A stretch of DNA of 64,000 nt from positions 930,001 through 994,000 of the forward strand of contig NZ_CP109078.1 of assembly GCF_035917455.1 (NCBI RefSeq). The letters run 5' to 3'. Below, in pieces: positions 16,234 to 25,949 of this stretch. The first letter of the stretch is position 1; every line of letters starts with the position of its first letter. The position numbers and the translations under genes were made by a program. The notes under the pieces were generated by a model, which saw only the letters and a list, made by a program, of their open reading frames with translations, was not told the origin of the DNA and searched no databases. Source of the DNA: Micromonospora sp. NBC_01796 (GTDB lineage Bacteria > Actinomycetota > Actinomycetes > Mycobacteriales > Micromonosporaceae).

Positions 16234-18299
16234 GTCAGCTGCAGAACCCGAACGAGGTTGTCACCAGGGCGCTGCTGCGGCTGGTGAACGTACCCGGGCT
16301 GGACCGGCCGGCGGCGCTGATCACACTCGACAACGGCTTCGACCACAAGAAGCCGAACAGCCTCGGGCCGGCCGGACTGGCCAGCCTGGACGAGGCGATC
16401 ACCGCCGCGCTGGCCGCCGAGCCGGCGTTGGTCGCGGTGACCGGGAAGCCGTACATCTTCTGTGTCGGCGCCGACGTGACCGGGATCCCGCTGGTCACCG
16501 ACCGGGAGCAGGCGCTCGATATCGGCCGGCTCGGCCACCGGGTCTTCGCCCGGCTGCGCGACAGCGCCGTACCGACCTTCGCCTTCGTCAACGGTGCCGC
16601 GATGGGCGGCGGCCTGGAGCTGGCCCTGCACTGCCACTACCGGACCCTCTCCGGCGGGGCGGCTGCGTTGGCCCTGCCCGAGGTGTCGCTGGGCCTGGTG
16701 CCCGGCTGGGGCGGAACGCAGCTACTGCCGAACCTGATCGGCATCCCGATGGCCACCCAGGTGATCATCCAGAACCCGCTGATGCAGAACCGGATGCTCA
16801 AGCCGAAGCAGGCGGCCGAGATGGGCATCGCCGACGTACTGCTCGAACCGGCCGACTTCCTGGAACGGTCGCTGGAGTGGGCGGCCGGCGTGGTCCGGGG
16901 CACGGTCACGGTGACCCGACCCGAGGTCGACCGGGAGATGTGGGACGGGGTGATGTTCTTCGCCAAGCAGACGCTCGACGAGCGGCTGCACGGCGCGGTC
17001 CCGGCGGCGTACCGGGCGTTGGAACTGCTCGGCCTGGCCAAGGACGCACCGTTCGAGGCCGGTACGGCCGCCGAGGACGAGGCCCTGGCCGACCTGGTCC
17101 TCAGCGAGGAACTCCGCAGCGGCCTGTACGCCTTCGACCTGGTCCAGCGCCGGGCCCGCAAGCCCGTCGGCGCTCCCCCGGCGACGCTGGCCCGCCCGGT
17201 GACCAAGGTCGGCATCGTCGGCGCCGGTCTGATGGCCTCGCAGCTCGCGTTGCTGTTCGCCCGCCGGTTGCAGGTCCCGGTGGTGCTCACCGACCTCGAC
17301 CAGAACCGGGTCGACAAGGGCGTGGCCTACGTCCACGGCGAGATCGAGAAGCTGCTCGGCAAGGGCCGGATGGACGCCGGTACGGCAGCCAAGCTGCGCG
17401 GGCTGGTCACCGGCTCGGTGGACAAGTCGGTCTTCGCCGACGCCGACTTCGTCATCGAGGCGGTCTTCGAGGATCTCGGGGTGAAGAAGCAGGTCTGGGC
17501 GGAACTGGAGAAGATCGTCTCCCCGGAGGCGGTGCTCGCCACGAACACCTCGTCGCTGTCGATCGGTGCGATGGCCGCCGACCTGGAGCACCCGGAGCGG
17601 GTGGTCGGGTTCCACTTCTTCAACCCGGTCGCGGTCCTCCCGCTGCTGGAGATCATCCGGGGCGAGCGGACCGACGACGCCACCCTGGCCACCGCGTTCG
17701 CGGTCGGCAAGGAGCTGCGCAAGTCCTGCGTACTGGTCTCGGACGCACCGGCGTTCGTGGTCAACCGGCTGCTCACCCGGTTCCTCGGGGAGATCTTCGC
17801 GGCGGTCGACGCGGGCACCCCGCTCGACGTGGCGAACACCGCCCTGGACCCGCTCGGGCTACCGATGCGCCCGCTGGCGCTGCTGCAACTGGTCGGGCCG
17901 GCGGTGGCGTACCACACCGGGGCGACGCTGCACGGTGCCTTCCCGGACCGGTTCGGGGTGAGCGAGAACCTGAAGCGGATCGCCGACGCCGGCCGGCCCC
18001 TGCTGGTCGACGGCGAGGTGGACCCCGAGGTCGCGGCCCTGCTCCAGGTGGGTGACCAGCCGCTCGACGCCGAACAGGTACGTCAGCGCGCCCTCGACGC
18101 ACTCGCGCAGGAGGTCCGGCTGATGCTGGACGAGGGAGTGGTGGCCGCCGCGCCGGACATCGACCTGTGCCTGATCCTGGGCGCGGGGTGGCCGTTCCAC
18201 CTGGGCGGCGTGACGCCGTACCTGGACCGGACCGGCACCTCCGAGCGGGTCACCGGCCAGCGCTTTCTGCCGTACGGCGTGGCCAGCCTGCCGGCCTGA
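16230..18299 (+). CDS. fadB: Fatty-acid oxidation multifunctional protein (enoyl-CoA hydratase / 3-hydroxyacyl-CoA dehydrogenase)
   Basis: A 689-residue two-domain enzyme. The N-terminal crotonase fold (about 1-280) has the oxyanion-hole segments KPYIFCVGADV and AAMGGGLELALHC and the catalytic region PEVSLGLVPGWGGTQLLP. A Rossmann domain begins at about residue 327 (VGIVGAGLMASQLA) with the 3-hydroxyacyl-CoA dehydrogenase motifs NTSSLSI and GFHFFNPVAVLPLLEII, followed by two C-terminal dehydrogenase repeats. It hydrates enoyl-CoA and oxidises the product with NAD+, feeding the thiolase encoded immediately upstream with a 4-nt overlap. The hydratase-first layout corresponds to the alpha subunit of bacterial trifunctional protein. 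The start is ATG at 16230, set by the coupling. Confidence 0.92.
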   Translation: MSQLQNPNEVVTRALLRLVNVPGLDRPAALITLDNGFDHKKPNSLGPAGLASLDEAITAALAAEPALVAVTGKPYIFCVGADVTGIPLVTDREQALDIGRLGHRVFARLRDSAVPTFAFVNGAAMGGGLELALHCHYRTLSGGAAALALPEVSLGLVPGWGGTQLLPNLIGIPMATQVIIQNPLMQNRMLKPKQAAEMGIADVLLEPADFLERSLEWAAGVVRGTVTVTRPEVDREMWDGVMFFAKQTLDERLHGAVPAAYRALELLGLAKDAPFEAGTAAEDEALADLVLSEELRSGLYAFDLVQRRARKPVGAPPATLARPVTKVGIVGAGLMASQLALLFARRLQVPVVLTDLDQNRVDKGVAYVHGEIEKLLGKGRMDAGTAAKLRGLVTGSVDKSVFADADFVIEAVFEDLGVKKQVWAELEKIVSPEAVLATNTSSLSIGAMAADLEHPERVVGFHFFNPVAVLPLLEIIRGERTDDATLATAFAVGKELRKSCVLVSDAPAFVVNRLLTRFLGEIFAAVDAGTPLDVANTALDPLGLPMRPLALLQLVGPAVAYHTGATLHGAFPDRFGVSENLKRIADAGRPLLVDGEVDPEVAALLQVGDQPLDAEQVRQRALDALAQEVRLMLDEGVVAAAPDIDLCLILGAGWPFHLGGVTPYLDRTGTSERVTGQRFLPYGVASLPA

Positions 18300-18313
18300 C
18301 CCGTCCTGGTCCA

Positions 18314-18352
18314 CGGGGGCCGTTCGCCGCACGACGCGGTGGACGGCCCCCG
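18314..18352. terminator. Convergent hairpin terminator
   Basis: A 10-bp perfect outer stem (18314-18323 with 18343-18352) continues inward with CGCCGC pairing GCGGTG (one G·U). It lies just after fadB and downstream of the convergent kinase gene. Confidence 0.75.
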
Positions 18353-18458
18353 CCGCGAGCGGGTCAGCGCAACTGCTGGGCGACGTCCTTGCCGGCCGAC
18401 AGGATCTCGATGACCGGCAGGGGCTTCAACGGCGTGACGGGCGCCGATCCGGGTGGGG

Positions 18459-19781
18459 TTACCGGACCGGTGGGGCCGGCACGTCCGCCGTGCCACCGTC
18501 CGCCTGAGCCGACGCCGGAGCCGTTGTCGAGGCCGGGACGGCCCTAGGAGCCGGAGCCACGGCCGGTGATGCGGCCGGCGACGCGGGCACCACCACGGCC
18601 GAGGCCGCCACCACCGGGGTCGCGTCGGCGGCCGGCAGCGTCACGGTGACCTCCAGGCCCCCACCGGGCTGGGCCACCGCGGTCACCGCTCCCCCGTGCG
18701 CGTCGCAGACCGCCGAGACGATCGACAGCCCGAGTCCGGAGCCACGGGCACCGGTCCGCTCCCGGCCACCGCGCCGGAACGCCTCGAACAGCCCCGGCAC
18801 GTCGGTCTGGTCCACCTCGAAGCCGGTGTTCCCGACCACCAACCGGACCTGCGCCGCGTCCGAACTGGTACGCACCCAGAGCCGGCCGTGCAGGTGGTTG
18901 TACCGGACCGCGTTCTCGATCAGGTTCCCGGCCAGCCGCTCCAGCAGGCTCGGGTCGCCGACCACCGGGGCCGGCTCCAGCGACGCGCTGACGTCCAGCC
19001 CCAGCCGTTTCACCTCCGAGCCCATGGCGGACAGCGCGGCGGCGGCACCGTCGGCCAGGTCGGTGGGGGCCTTGCGGCTGAGCCGGCGCCCCGACTGGGC
19101 CTCGCTTCGTGCCAGCACCAGCAGCGAGTCGACCAGCCCGTTCGCCCGCTCGGAGGCGTCCCGGACCACGGTCGCCATCCGGCGGTACTCGGCCACGTCC
19201 GCCTCGTCGTCGGCCATCGTCACGTCGATCTCGGTACGCATCACCGCCAGCGGCGTACGCAGCTCGTGCGAGGCGTTCGCGACGAAGCGTTTCTGCGCCT
19301 CGAACGCCCCGCCGATCCGGTCCAGCATGGCGTCGAAGGTGCCGGCCAGCTCGGCCACCTCGTCGTCCGCCCCGGAGTAGCGGATCCGCTGGTCGAGGGT
19401 GGCCTCACCGAGCCGGCGGGCGGTGGAGGTGACCTGGTGCAGCGGGCGCAGCGCCCGACCGGCGACCGCGTACGCGCCGGCCACCCCGACCACGCTGATC
19501 GCCAGCAGGGCGACGAACCCCTTGGCCAGCAGTTGCCGGGTGGCGGAGGAGGCCACCTCCTCCTGCCACTGCTGGGCGTCCAGCTGGGTGTTGTCGGCGA
19601 GTACCACGGTGGTGCCGGGGAGCAGGTCGTCGGCGGGCCGGAGCGCGGCGGTGACCAGCAGCCAGGCGAGCAGCAGCAGGATCGCCCCCGCACCGACCAG
19701 CAGTACGCCGTTGAGCAGGGTCAGCCGCAGCCGCAGGGTGGGCCGCAGCCGGGGCCGTCGACGGGTCAGGTAGACGGTCAT
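18459..19781 (-). CDS. Two-component sensor histidine kinase
   Basis: A 440-residue membrane kinase. There are two membrane helices at about 21-47 and 88-107 with a 40-residue external loop between. A HAMP linker (about 108-160) follows, then the HisKA domain with phospho-accepting His172 in FVANASHELRTPLAV. The ATPase domain has the N box NLIENAVRYN and G boxes around ARGSGLGLSIV. The last 60 residues are a disordered Ala/Pro/Val-rich tail that is unusual for this family. The start overlaps the stop of the response regulator (ATGA at 19778-19781), so the two form one operon with the regulator first. The short sensor loop resembles CseC/CutS-type envelope sensors; the signal is unknown. Confidence 0.9.
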   Translation of the reverse strand: MTVYLTRRRPRLRPTLRLRLTLLNGVLLVGAGAILLLLAWLLVTAALRPADDLLPGTTVVLADNTQLDAQQWQEEVASSATRQLLAKGFVALLAISVVGVAGAYAVAGRALRPLHQVTSTARRLGEATLDQRIRYSGADDEVAELAGTFDAMLDRIGGAFEAQKRFVANASHELRTPLAVMRTEIDVTMADDEADVAEYRRMATVVRDASERANGLVDSLLVLARSEAQSGRRLSRKAPTDLADGAAAALSAMGSEVKRLGLDVSASLEPAPVVGDPSLLERLAGNLIENAVRYNHLHGRLWVRTSSDAAQVRLVVGNTGFEVDQTDVPGLFEAFRRGGRERTGARGSGLGLSIVSAVCDAHGGAVTAVAQPGGGLEVTVTLPAADATPVVAASAVVVPASPAASPAVAPAPRAVPASTTAPASAQADGGTADVPAPPVR

Positions 19782-20464
19782 GCGCCGACCTGCTCGGGCA
19801 GGTAGCGCTCCGGCATTCGGTAACCGGCGCCGACCACGGTCTCGATCAACGGCGGATCACCGAGCTTCTTGCGCAACGTCATCACGGTGACCCGGACGGT
19901 GGTGGTGAACGGGTCGGTGTTGGCGTCCCAGACCCGTTCCAGAAGCTCCTCGCTCGACACCACCGCACCCCGGGCCTTCAACAACTCCTCCAGCACGCCG
20001 AACTCCTTGCGGGTCAGGTCGACCGGTGCGCCCGCGCGGGTCGCCACCCGGCGGGCCGGGTCGACCACCAGGTCCGCGACGGTGAGCACCGGGGGCGCGG
20101 CCGGGGTGGCCCGCCGGCCGAGCGCCTGCACCCGGGCGACGAGCTCGTCGAAGGCGAACGGCTTGGGCAGGTAGTCGTCGGCCCCGAGTTGCAGCCCCTC
20201 CACCCGGTCGGCGACCGTACCGCTCGCGGTGAGCATGAGGACCCGGGTCAGCGCCCCGGACTCGACCAGGTCGGCGCAGATCTGGTCGCCGTGCACACCG
20301 GGCAGGTCCCGATCGAGTACGACCACGTCGTACCTGGTCACCATCGCCATCTCGTGCCCGGCGGTGCCGTCGTAGGCCACGTCGACCGCCATGCCCCGGC
20401 GGCGCAGCCCGCGAACGATCGCGTCGGCCAGATTCCGCTCGTCCTCCACCACCAGCACCCGCAT
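19778..20464 (-). CDS. OmpR-family response regulator
   Basis: A 228-residue regulator. The receiver domain (1 to about 115) has the acidic pair at residues 8-9, phospho-acceptor Asp51 in VVVLDRDLPG, and the conserved Lys in DDYLPKPFAFDEL. The C-terminal winged helix (about 125-222) shows DLTRKEFGVLEELLKARG and TTTVRVTVMTLRKKLG, the OmpR/PhoB DNA-binding fold. The start is ATG at 20464, with GGAGG 6 nt upstream. It is followed with a 4-nt overlap by its kinase gene. Target promoters cannot be inferred from the window. Confidence 0.93.
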   Translation of the reverse strand: MRVLVVEDERNLADAIVRGLRRRGMAVDVAYDGTAGHEMAMVTRYDVVVLDRDLPGVHGDQICADLVESGALTRVLMLTASGTVADRVEGLQLGADDYLPKPFAFDELVARVQALGRRATPAAPPVLTVADLVVDPARRVATRAGAPVDLTRKEFGVLEELLKARGAVVSSEELLERVWDANTDPFTTTVRVTVMTLRKKLGDPPLIETVVGAGYRMPERYLPEQVGA

Positions 20465-20586
20465 CGCGACCTCCGAAGCTCGACTGTCCCCCGCCGTCCA
20501 GGAACAACCTAGCCGCGCCGACCAAACCCCAGCTCAGGTCGCCCCTGCCGGGGCGGTGTCGGGCTCCGGCCGGGGCCGGCCGCCGG

Positions 20587-22005
20587 TCAGCTCGGCAGGT
20601 GCCAGATGCCGATCGCCCCGCTGAGCTGGCGGCAGACCAGCAGTCCGTCCGTGACCCGGCAGTCACCGGAGACGTCGGGCACCACGGCCAGCGGCCGGGT
20701 TGACCCCGACGCCGGGTCGAGGTCGGCGACCCAGGTACGGCCGTCGTCCGACCTGATCCGTACGCCGATCAACCGGACCGGGTCCGCCGGCTTCCCGCTG
20801 CCCGGTGCGGCCCCGGCGCCCGGCGAGCGGCCGATCACCTGCCAGGAACCGAGGTCGCCGAGCACCCGACCGGTGGCCGGGTCGAGCACGTTCAGCCCGG
20901 CCGCCACCATCGGCCGCGCCTCGCTGCTCGCGAGCAGGTACGCCCCGACCGGCATCAGGTTGCTCCAGCGGGGATCGCTCCAGCGGACCGCCCCGGTGGC
21001 CGGGTCGAGCACCCGTACGCCGCCCTGCGGGCGGAACGTGCAGAGCAGCGGGCCGCACGGCTGCGGCCACGGTTCCCGGTCGACGTCCCAGTCGATCGTC
21101 CACCGCCGGTCGAACGCGTCCAACCCGTACGCGGTGAGGCTCTGCGGGCCGTCGGGGACCAGCAGCAGGTCGCCGACGACCTGTGGCGGCCACTGACCGC
21201 TGCCGAGCGCGGGCGGGTGGGGCAGGTCCGCCGACCGGACCACCGCACCGGAGCCGAGGTCGCGTACCTCGATCCGGCCGGTTGTCCCCCTGGTCACGGC
21301 CACCTCCGGCAGCGGCCCCTCGGGGCCGGGGTCGGCGGACCCGGCCGGCGCGGCGTAACCGCGTACGACGCCGGCGGGCAGGGGGAGCGACCAGTGCACC
21401 GCCCCGGTGTCCGGGGCCACCGACTCCAGGGTGCCGGCGGACAGGACACCCCAGCCGTTCGGGGAGTCGTCCCAGCCGGGTCCACCGGCACCGACGTCGG
21501 TGTCCGGTACCCAGAGCAGGATGTCGCCGCTGGCGCTGGCCGTCTCGTAGGTGGCCGTACGGAGCCAGGAGATGGCCCCGGTGGCGGTGTCGACCCCGAC
21601 CGTCCGCCGGGGTGCCACCGAACCCCAGTCCGAGGTGAGGACCAGCGTGTGACCGATCAGGGTGTGCCCGCCCAGGGGGCCCGGTACCGGCATCCGGACC
21701 TGCCACAGGAGCGCGCCGTCGGCCAGCCGGAACGCGCTGACCTGCTGCCGGGGCTCGGTGGAGGTGTCGACCGGGTCGATCACGAAGATCCGGTCGGTGC
21801 CGGTGACCATCGACGCGCCCAGCCGGGCGGGAATGGTCGCCACCGACAACGGGGGCGGCCCGACGCCGGCCGCGGTCACGGTGGCGAGCAGCACCGCCAG
21901 CACGGCGGCGATCCGGACCCACCGGTTGGCGAGCCAGGCACGGGCCAGTGGCCGCTCCTCGACCGGCTGCTCGGTGAGCCGATCACCGAGGTCGATCTCG
22001 ATCAC
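20587..22005 (-). CDS. Membrane-anchored PQQ-like beta-propeller protein
   Basis: A 472-residue protein with a cytoplasmic N-terminus of about 30 residues and one membrane helix (VRIAAVLAVLLATVTAAGV). The large external domain is built of repeated blades with the xxDxxTGxxxW pattern of PQQ-type/YVTN propellers: VGVDTATGAISWL, ESVAPDTGAVHWSL, RVLDPATGAVRW and NVLDPATGRVLGDL. The start is GTG at 22005, after ACGGAGGGG. No enzyme motif was recognised, and such propellers usually act as scaffolds or ligand binders. It is divergent from the first of three related polytopic membrane proteins (136-bp spacer). Confidence 0.8.
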   Translation of the reverse strand: MIEIDLGDRLTEQPVEERPLARAWLANRWVRIAAVLAVLLATVTAAGVGPPPLSVATIPARLGASMVTGTDRIFVIDPVDTSTEPRQQVSAFRLADGALLWQVRMPVPGPLGGHTLIGHTLVLTSDWGSVAPRRTVGVDTATGAISWLRTATYETASASGDILLWVPDTDVGAGGPGWDDSPNGWGVLSAGTLESVAPDTGAVHWSLPLPAGVVRGYAAPAGSADPGPEGPLPEVAVTRGTTGRIEVRDLGSGAVVRSADLPHPPALGSGQWPPQVVGDLLLVPDGPQSLTAYGLDAFDRRWTIDWDVDREPWPQPCGPLLCTFRPQGGVRVLDPATGAVRWSDPRWSNLMPVGAYLLASSEARPMVAAGLNVLDPATGRVLGDLGSWQVIGRSPGAGAAPGSGKPADPVRLIGVRIRSDDGRTWVADLDPASGSTRPLAVVPDVSGDCRVTDGLLVCRQLSGAIGIWHLPS

Positions 22006-22141
22006 CGGCCACCCCTCCGTCCGAACCTCGTGTTGCCGTCCGGAGCGGTTGTCGTACCGGCGGTCGGACCGGGGGCCCGCGAGTCCATTCTCAACCGGCT
22101 GGCCCGACTCGCCCCGGCGCCCGCCTGTACGATGTCGCGTC

Positions 22142-23995
22142 GTGGCAATCCCGGTAGTAAATAACAATTCGGACACGGATCCCGCGTCGGAGGCACGCAC
22201 CGGGTCGGACGACGCCCCCGCACCGGCGGCCTCCGACCAACCGCGCGTACGCCGACCGTACCGGAAGCCGGCCCGCGCCGACGTGCTCGCCATCGGGGCA
22301 TACGTCCTGCTCGGGGTGGTGGTCTGCGCCAACTACTGGGTGGACATCCAGTACCGGGTGTCGTCGCACCTGCCGACCGACCACAGCTGGTTCGAGTGGC
22401 TCCTCTCACACGGCGCCTACTCGGTCCGGCACTGGGAGAACCCGCTCTTCTCGGCCCGGCAGAACGCCCCGGACGGGGTCAACATGATGGCGAACACCTC
22501 GGTGCTCGGCATCAGCCTGCCGCTGGCCCCGCTGACCATGCTGTTCGGTCCGCAGGTCACGTACGCGATCTACCTGGGCGGGGCGCTCGCGGCCACCGCC
22601 GGCACCTCGTACTGGATGCTCTCCCGGCACCTGGTCACCTCGCGCGGTGCCGCGTTCGTCGGCGGGGCGTTCCTCGGCTTCGCGCCGGGGATCGTGCACC
22701 ACGCCAACGGCCAGCCGAACTTCGTCTCGAACTTCCTGCTGCCGATCATCGTGGTCCGGGTGCTGCGCCTCGGCGAGCCCGGCCGCTGGCTGCGCAACGG
22801 GCTGGTGCTGGGGCTGCTGGTCGCGTACCAGATCTTCATCAACGAGGAGATGCTGCTGCTCACGGCGCTCGCCCTGCTGGTGGTCGTGGCCGCGTACGCG
22901 GTGCAGCGGTGGTCGGCGGTACGCGCCCAGGCGGTGCCGTTCCTGCTCTCGATGGGCGTCGGCGGGGCGCTCGCCCTGCTGCTCGCCGGCTACCCGATCT
23001 GGTACCAGTTCAACGGCCCCCAGTCCTACCGGGGGTTGCAGGGCGGGATCTTCCACAACTGGGGCGAGGACCTGTCCGCGTTCGTCACCTACTCCCGGGA
23101 CACCATCGCCGGCTCCGAGGCGGTGGAGAAGACCATCGGCATGACCGAGCAGAACACCTGGTTCGGCTGGCCGCTCGTCGGTCTCGCCCTGCTGGTGATC
23201 GTGCTGCTCTGGCGTACCTCGCTGGCGGCGCGGACGGCCGCCGTACTCGCCCTGGTCTTCGGCGTCGCCTCGATCGGGCCGTTCGTCCGGGTCGGCGGGG
23301 TCGAGACCGAGGTCCGGGGCCCGTGGAGCTTCATCCCGGACGACCTTCCGCTGGTCGAGATGATGATGCCGACCCGGCTGAGCCTGGTCGTCGCCGCCGT
23401 GGTCGGGGTGCTGATCGCGCTGGCCTGGGACGCGGTGGCGACCACCGCCGCCGGCGACGGGCCGCAGCGGCGCAGGGTCAGGATCCTGGCGTACGCCGCG
23501 ATCGCGCTCGCGCTGCTGCCGCTGGTGCCCAAGCCCCTGCCCGCGATGCACATCGACCCGCCGCCGCACTTCATCACCAGTGACGAGTGGAAGCCGTACG
23601 TGCCGGCCGGACGCACCCTGGTGCCGGTGCCCGTGCCCAGCAACGTGCACGGCCTGTCGACGCTGCGCTGGAGCGCGCTGACCGAGCACGAGTTCCCGGT
23701 GCCGGGAGGCTACTTCATCGGCCCGAACGCCGAGGGGCAGGGCGTGTTCGGCGCCACCACCCTCCCCACCGCCATGCTGATGTACGTCACGATCGACACC
23801 GGCCAGGTCCCCGACATCACCCCGGAGCAGCGGGCCCGTGCCGTCGAGGACCTGCGGTTCTGGCGTGCCTCGGTGGTGGTGCTCGGCGACCACCCGAAGG
23901 TGGACGCGCTGCGCGGCCTGATGACCGCACTGATCGGGCCACCCCAGCGGGTCGACGACGTCTGGCTCTGGGACGTACGCGCCCTGGTCGGCTGA
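22142..23995 (+). CDS. Polytopic GT-C-like membrane protein, paralogue 1
   Basis: A 617-residue integral membrane protein with about 11-12 helices starting near residue 45. It has the layout of GT-C glycosyltransferases: one helix, a long first external loop carrying an acidic residue (TDHSWFEWLLSHGAYSV), then NAPDGVNMMANTSVLG, many helices, and a C-terminal soluble domain ending DDVWLWDVRALVG. The two genes downstream encode paralogues with the same blocks. The expected job is transfer of sugar from a lipid-linked donor outside the membrane, but no specific substrate can be named. The start is GTG at 22142, 8 nt after a TACGAT -10 element. It converges on paralogue 2. Confidence 0.8.
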   Translation: MAIPVVNNNSDTDPASEARTGSDDAPAPAASDQPRVRRPYRKPARADVLAIGAYVLLGVVVCANYWVDIQYRVSSHLPTDHSWFEWLLSHGAYSVRHWENPLFSARQNAPDGVNMMANTSVLGISLPLAPLTMLFGPQVTYAIYLGGALAATAGTSYWMLSRHLVTSRGAAFVGGAFLGFAPGIVHHANGQPNFVSNFLLPIIVVRVLRLGEPGRWLRNGLVLGLLVAYQIFINEEMLLLTALALLVVVAAYAVQRWSAVRAQAVPFLLSMGVGGALALLLAGYPIWYQFNGPQSYRGLQGGIFHNWGEDLSAFVTYSRDTIAGSEAVEKTIGMTEQNTWFGWPLVGLALLVIVLLWRTSLAARTAAVLALVFGVASIGPFVRVGGVETEVRGPWSFIPDDLPLVEMMMPTRLSLVVAAVVGVLIALAWDAVATTAAGDGPQRRRVRILAYAAIALALLPLVPKPLPAMHIDPPPHFITSDEWKPYVPAGRTLVPVPVPSNVHGLSTLRWSALTEHEFPVPGGYFIGPNAEGQGVFGATTLPTAMLMYVTIDTGQVPDITPEQRARAVEDLRFWRASVVVLGDHPKVDALRGLMTALIGPPQRVDDVWLWDVRALVG

Positions 23996-24013
23996 CCCGC
24001 CGGACCGGGCCGG

Positions 24014-25897
24014 CTACGGGACCTGGGCGCGGACGTCCCAGACCCAGGCCCCGGAGATCATCCGGCCCGGTCCCAGCAGCAGGTCCACGGTCTCCTTGAC
24101 CGGGCCGCCCCGGTGCAGGCCGCCCTGGACCACCACGGCGGCCCGCCAGTACCGCAGGTCCTCGATCGCCTGCCGCCGCTGCTCGTCACCGATCGGGGGC
24201 ACCTCGCCGGTGAACGCGACCCGGTCGAGCAGCACCGCCGTCGGCCGGTCCGGTGCACCCCACCGGGCCCGCCGGTCGTCCGGGCCCATCGGCCCGATGA
24301 AGTAGCCGCCCGGCGCGGTGAACGCCAACCCGGTCCGGGCCGACCAGTACATGCCGGCGGTCGCCTCACCGCCCCGGGTCGGGGGCACCGGCACGATGGT
24401 GCGCCCCGGCGGGACGTAGGACCGCCACTCGCCGGTGGCCACGAACTCCGGCACCGGCCAGGTCGGCACCGTACGCAGCGGCAGCGGCGCCACCGGCAGC
24501 GCCACGGCGAGCAGCGCCCCGGCCCAGATCAGCCGGACCGGGAGCCCCCCGGTCCGGGCGGCCGGGCCCCGGCGGAAGACCTCGTCGGTGGCCAACGCGA
24601 GCAGGACCGCCAGCATCGGCAGGCAGATCAGCGGGAACCGGGCCGGCACCGCCAGGTCGATCAGCGGCAGCTCGGCGAGCAGCCGGTACGGCCCGGTCAG
24701 CCCGGTCGGCCGGCCGTCCAGCCGGATCTCGTCACCCAGCGACAGTACGGCGAAGACCACCACCCCGACCGCGAGCACCTTCACCAGCGGCCGGCGCCAC
24801 AGCCAGACCACCACCACGGCACAGAGGACGAGCAGCGGCAGCCCGAAGAACGAGTTCTCCTCGGTCGGGTTCGGCGACAGCAGCCCCGGTACGGAGTCGT
24901 GCCCGGTCAGCGACTGGCGGGCGGACGCGGTGAACGAGTTGATGTCGAGGGCGTACCCGCCGGGGTCGAAGGGCAGCCCCTGGTAGTGGCCCGGACCGAG
25001 GAACTGGAACCAGAGCGGGTACGCCAGCAGCACCGCCGCGACCAGCGCACCGATCCCGAGCCGGCCGAGGAAGGCCCGGCCGATCCGGCGTACGGTGGCC
25101 GGGCTCGCCGCCGCGTACGCGACCGTGAACAGGCCGCAGGCCAGGACCAGGAAAACGAGCACCTCCTCGCCGAGGAACACCTGGTAGGCGACGAGCAGCC
25201 CGAGCAGCACACCGCGCCGGAGCACCCGGTCGGTCGCCGGGGCGAACACCACCGCGAGGATCGCCGGGACCAGGAACTGCGAGATCATGTGCAGGTGGCC
25301 GGTGGCCTGGGAGACCATGCCGGGGGCGAACCCGCAGAGCAGCCCGCCGACGGCGGCGGCGAACCGGGACCGGACCAGCCGGCGGGACAGGAAGAGGTAC
25401 CAGGCGGCGGCGGTGCCGGCCAGCGAGCCGACGATGGCCAGCAGGAACGCGGTGTGCGAGCCGAACAGCAGGGTCACCGGGGTGAGCGGGACGCCCAGGC
25501 CGAGCACCGACGTGTTGGCCATCAGGTTGACCCCGTCGGGGGCGTTGAGCGCGGTGCTGTGCAGCGGGTTCTCCAGGTGGGTCACCGCGTGCGCGGCGCG
25601 GGCCAGCATCCACTCGAAGAGCAGCTGGTCGTTGCCGGCCCGGGTGTTGTGGTCCGGGTGCAGCCAGAGCCGGGCGGTGACGTACCCGCCGGCGAGCAGG
25701 TATCCCGCCACCACCGCCAGGTCGACCAGCCACGGACGGCCGCGCCACCCGGCGACGATCCGGGTACGCAGACGCCGTACCGCCGACGGGGGTGAGCCGG
25801 CCGGTGGGGTGCCGCCGTCCGGCGTACCGGGAGAGGTGTCCGCACCCGCGGTGACCACCGCGGTCCGGGCCGGTTCCGCTCCCCCGGTCGGATTCAT
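24014..25897 (-). CDS. Polytopic GT-C-like membrane protein, paralogue 2
   Basis: A 627-residue paralogue of the flanking genes. A 45-residue Pro/Thr-rich cytoplasmic N-terminus precedes the first helix (VDLAVVAGYLLAGGYV). The first loop holds GNDQLLFEWMLARAAHAV, with an acidic residue equivalent to that of paralogue 1, then NAPDGVNLMANTSVLG. About 10 more helices follow, and the C-terminal soluble domain contains GGYFIGPMGPDD and closes with SGAWVWDVRAQVP. The family blocks suggest a lipid-linked sugar transferase fold. It lies 52 bp downstream of paralogue 3 on the same strand, so these two are likely one transcript. The tail converges on paralogue 1 with an 18-bp spacer. Confidence 0.8.
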   Translation of the reverse strand: MNPTGGAEPARTAVVTAGADTSPGTPDGGTPPAGSPPSAVRRLRTRIVAGWRGRPWLVDLAVVAGYLLAGGYVTARLWLHPDHNTRAGNDQLLFEWMLARAAHAVTHLENPLHSTALNAPDGVNLMANTSVLGLGVPLTPVTLLFGSHTAFLLAIVGSLAGTAAAWYLFLSRRLVRSRFAAAVGGLLCGFAPGMVSQATGHLHMISQFLVPAILAVVFAPATDRVLRRGVLLGLLVAYQVFLGEEVLVFLVLACGLFTVAYAAASPATVRRIGRAFLGRLGIGALVAAVLLAYPLWFQFLGPGHYQGLPFDPGGYALDINSFTASARQSLTGHDSVPGLLSPNPTEENSFFGLPLLVLCAVVVVWLWRRPLVKVLAVGVVVFAVLSLGDEIRLDGRPTGLTGPYRLLAELPLIDLAVPARFPLICLPMLAVLLALATDEVFRRGPAARTGGLPVRLIWAGALLAVALPVAPLPLRTVPTWPVPEFVATGEWRSYVPPGRTIVPVPPTRGGEATAGMYWSARTGLAFTAPGGYFIGPMGPDDRRARWGAPDRPTAVLLDRVAFTGEVPPIGDEQRRQAIEDLRYWRAAVVVQGGLHRGGPVKETVDLLLGPGRMISGAWVWDVRAQVP

Positions 25898-25949
25898 CCG
25901 ACCGGTACCGGTGTTCCGCCGCCGGCCCGGCCGGCTCCGGTCCGCCGCA

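Noticed and set aside
22406-23893. Long open frame (495 codons) on the minus strand
   Set aside because: It is the complement of the GT-C-like gene at 22142-23995. Composition is His/Gln/Arg/Glu-rich as expected of antisense frames in GC-rich DNA, with no domain and no ribosome-binding site.
24113-25795. 560-codon open frame on the plus strand
   Set aside because: Antisense shadow of the 24014-25897 membrane protein gene; the translated sequence is low-complexity Arg/Gln/Pro without any recognisable motif.
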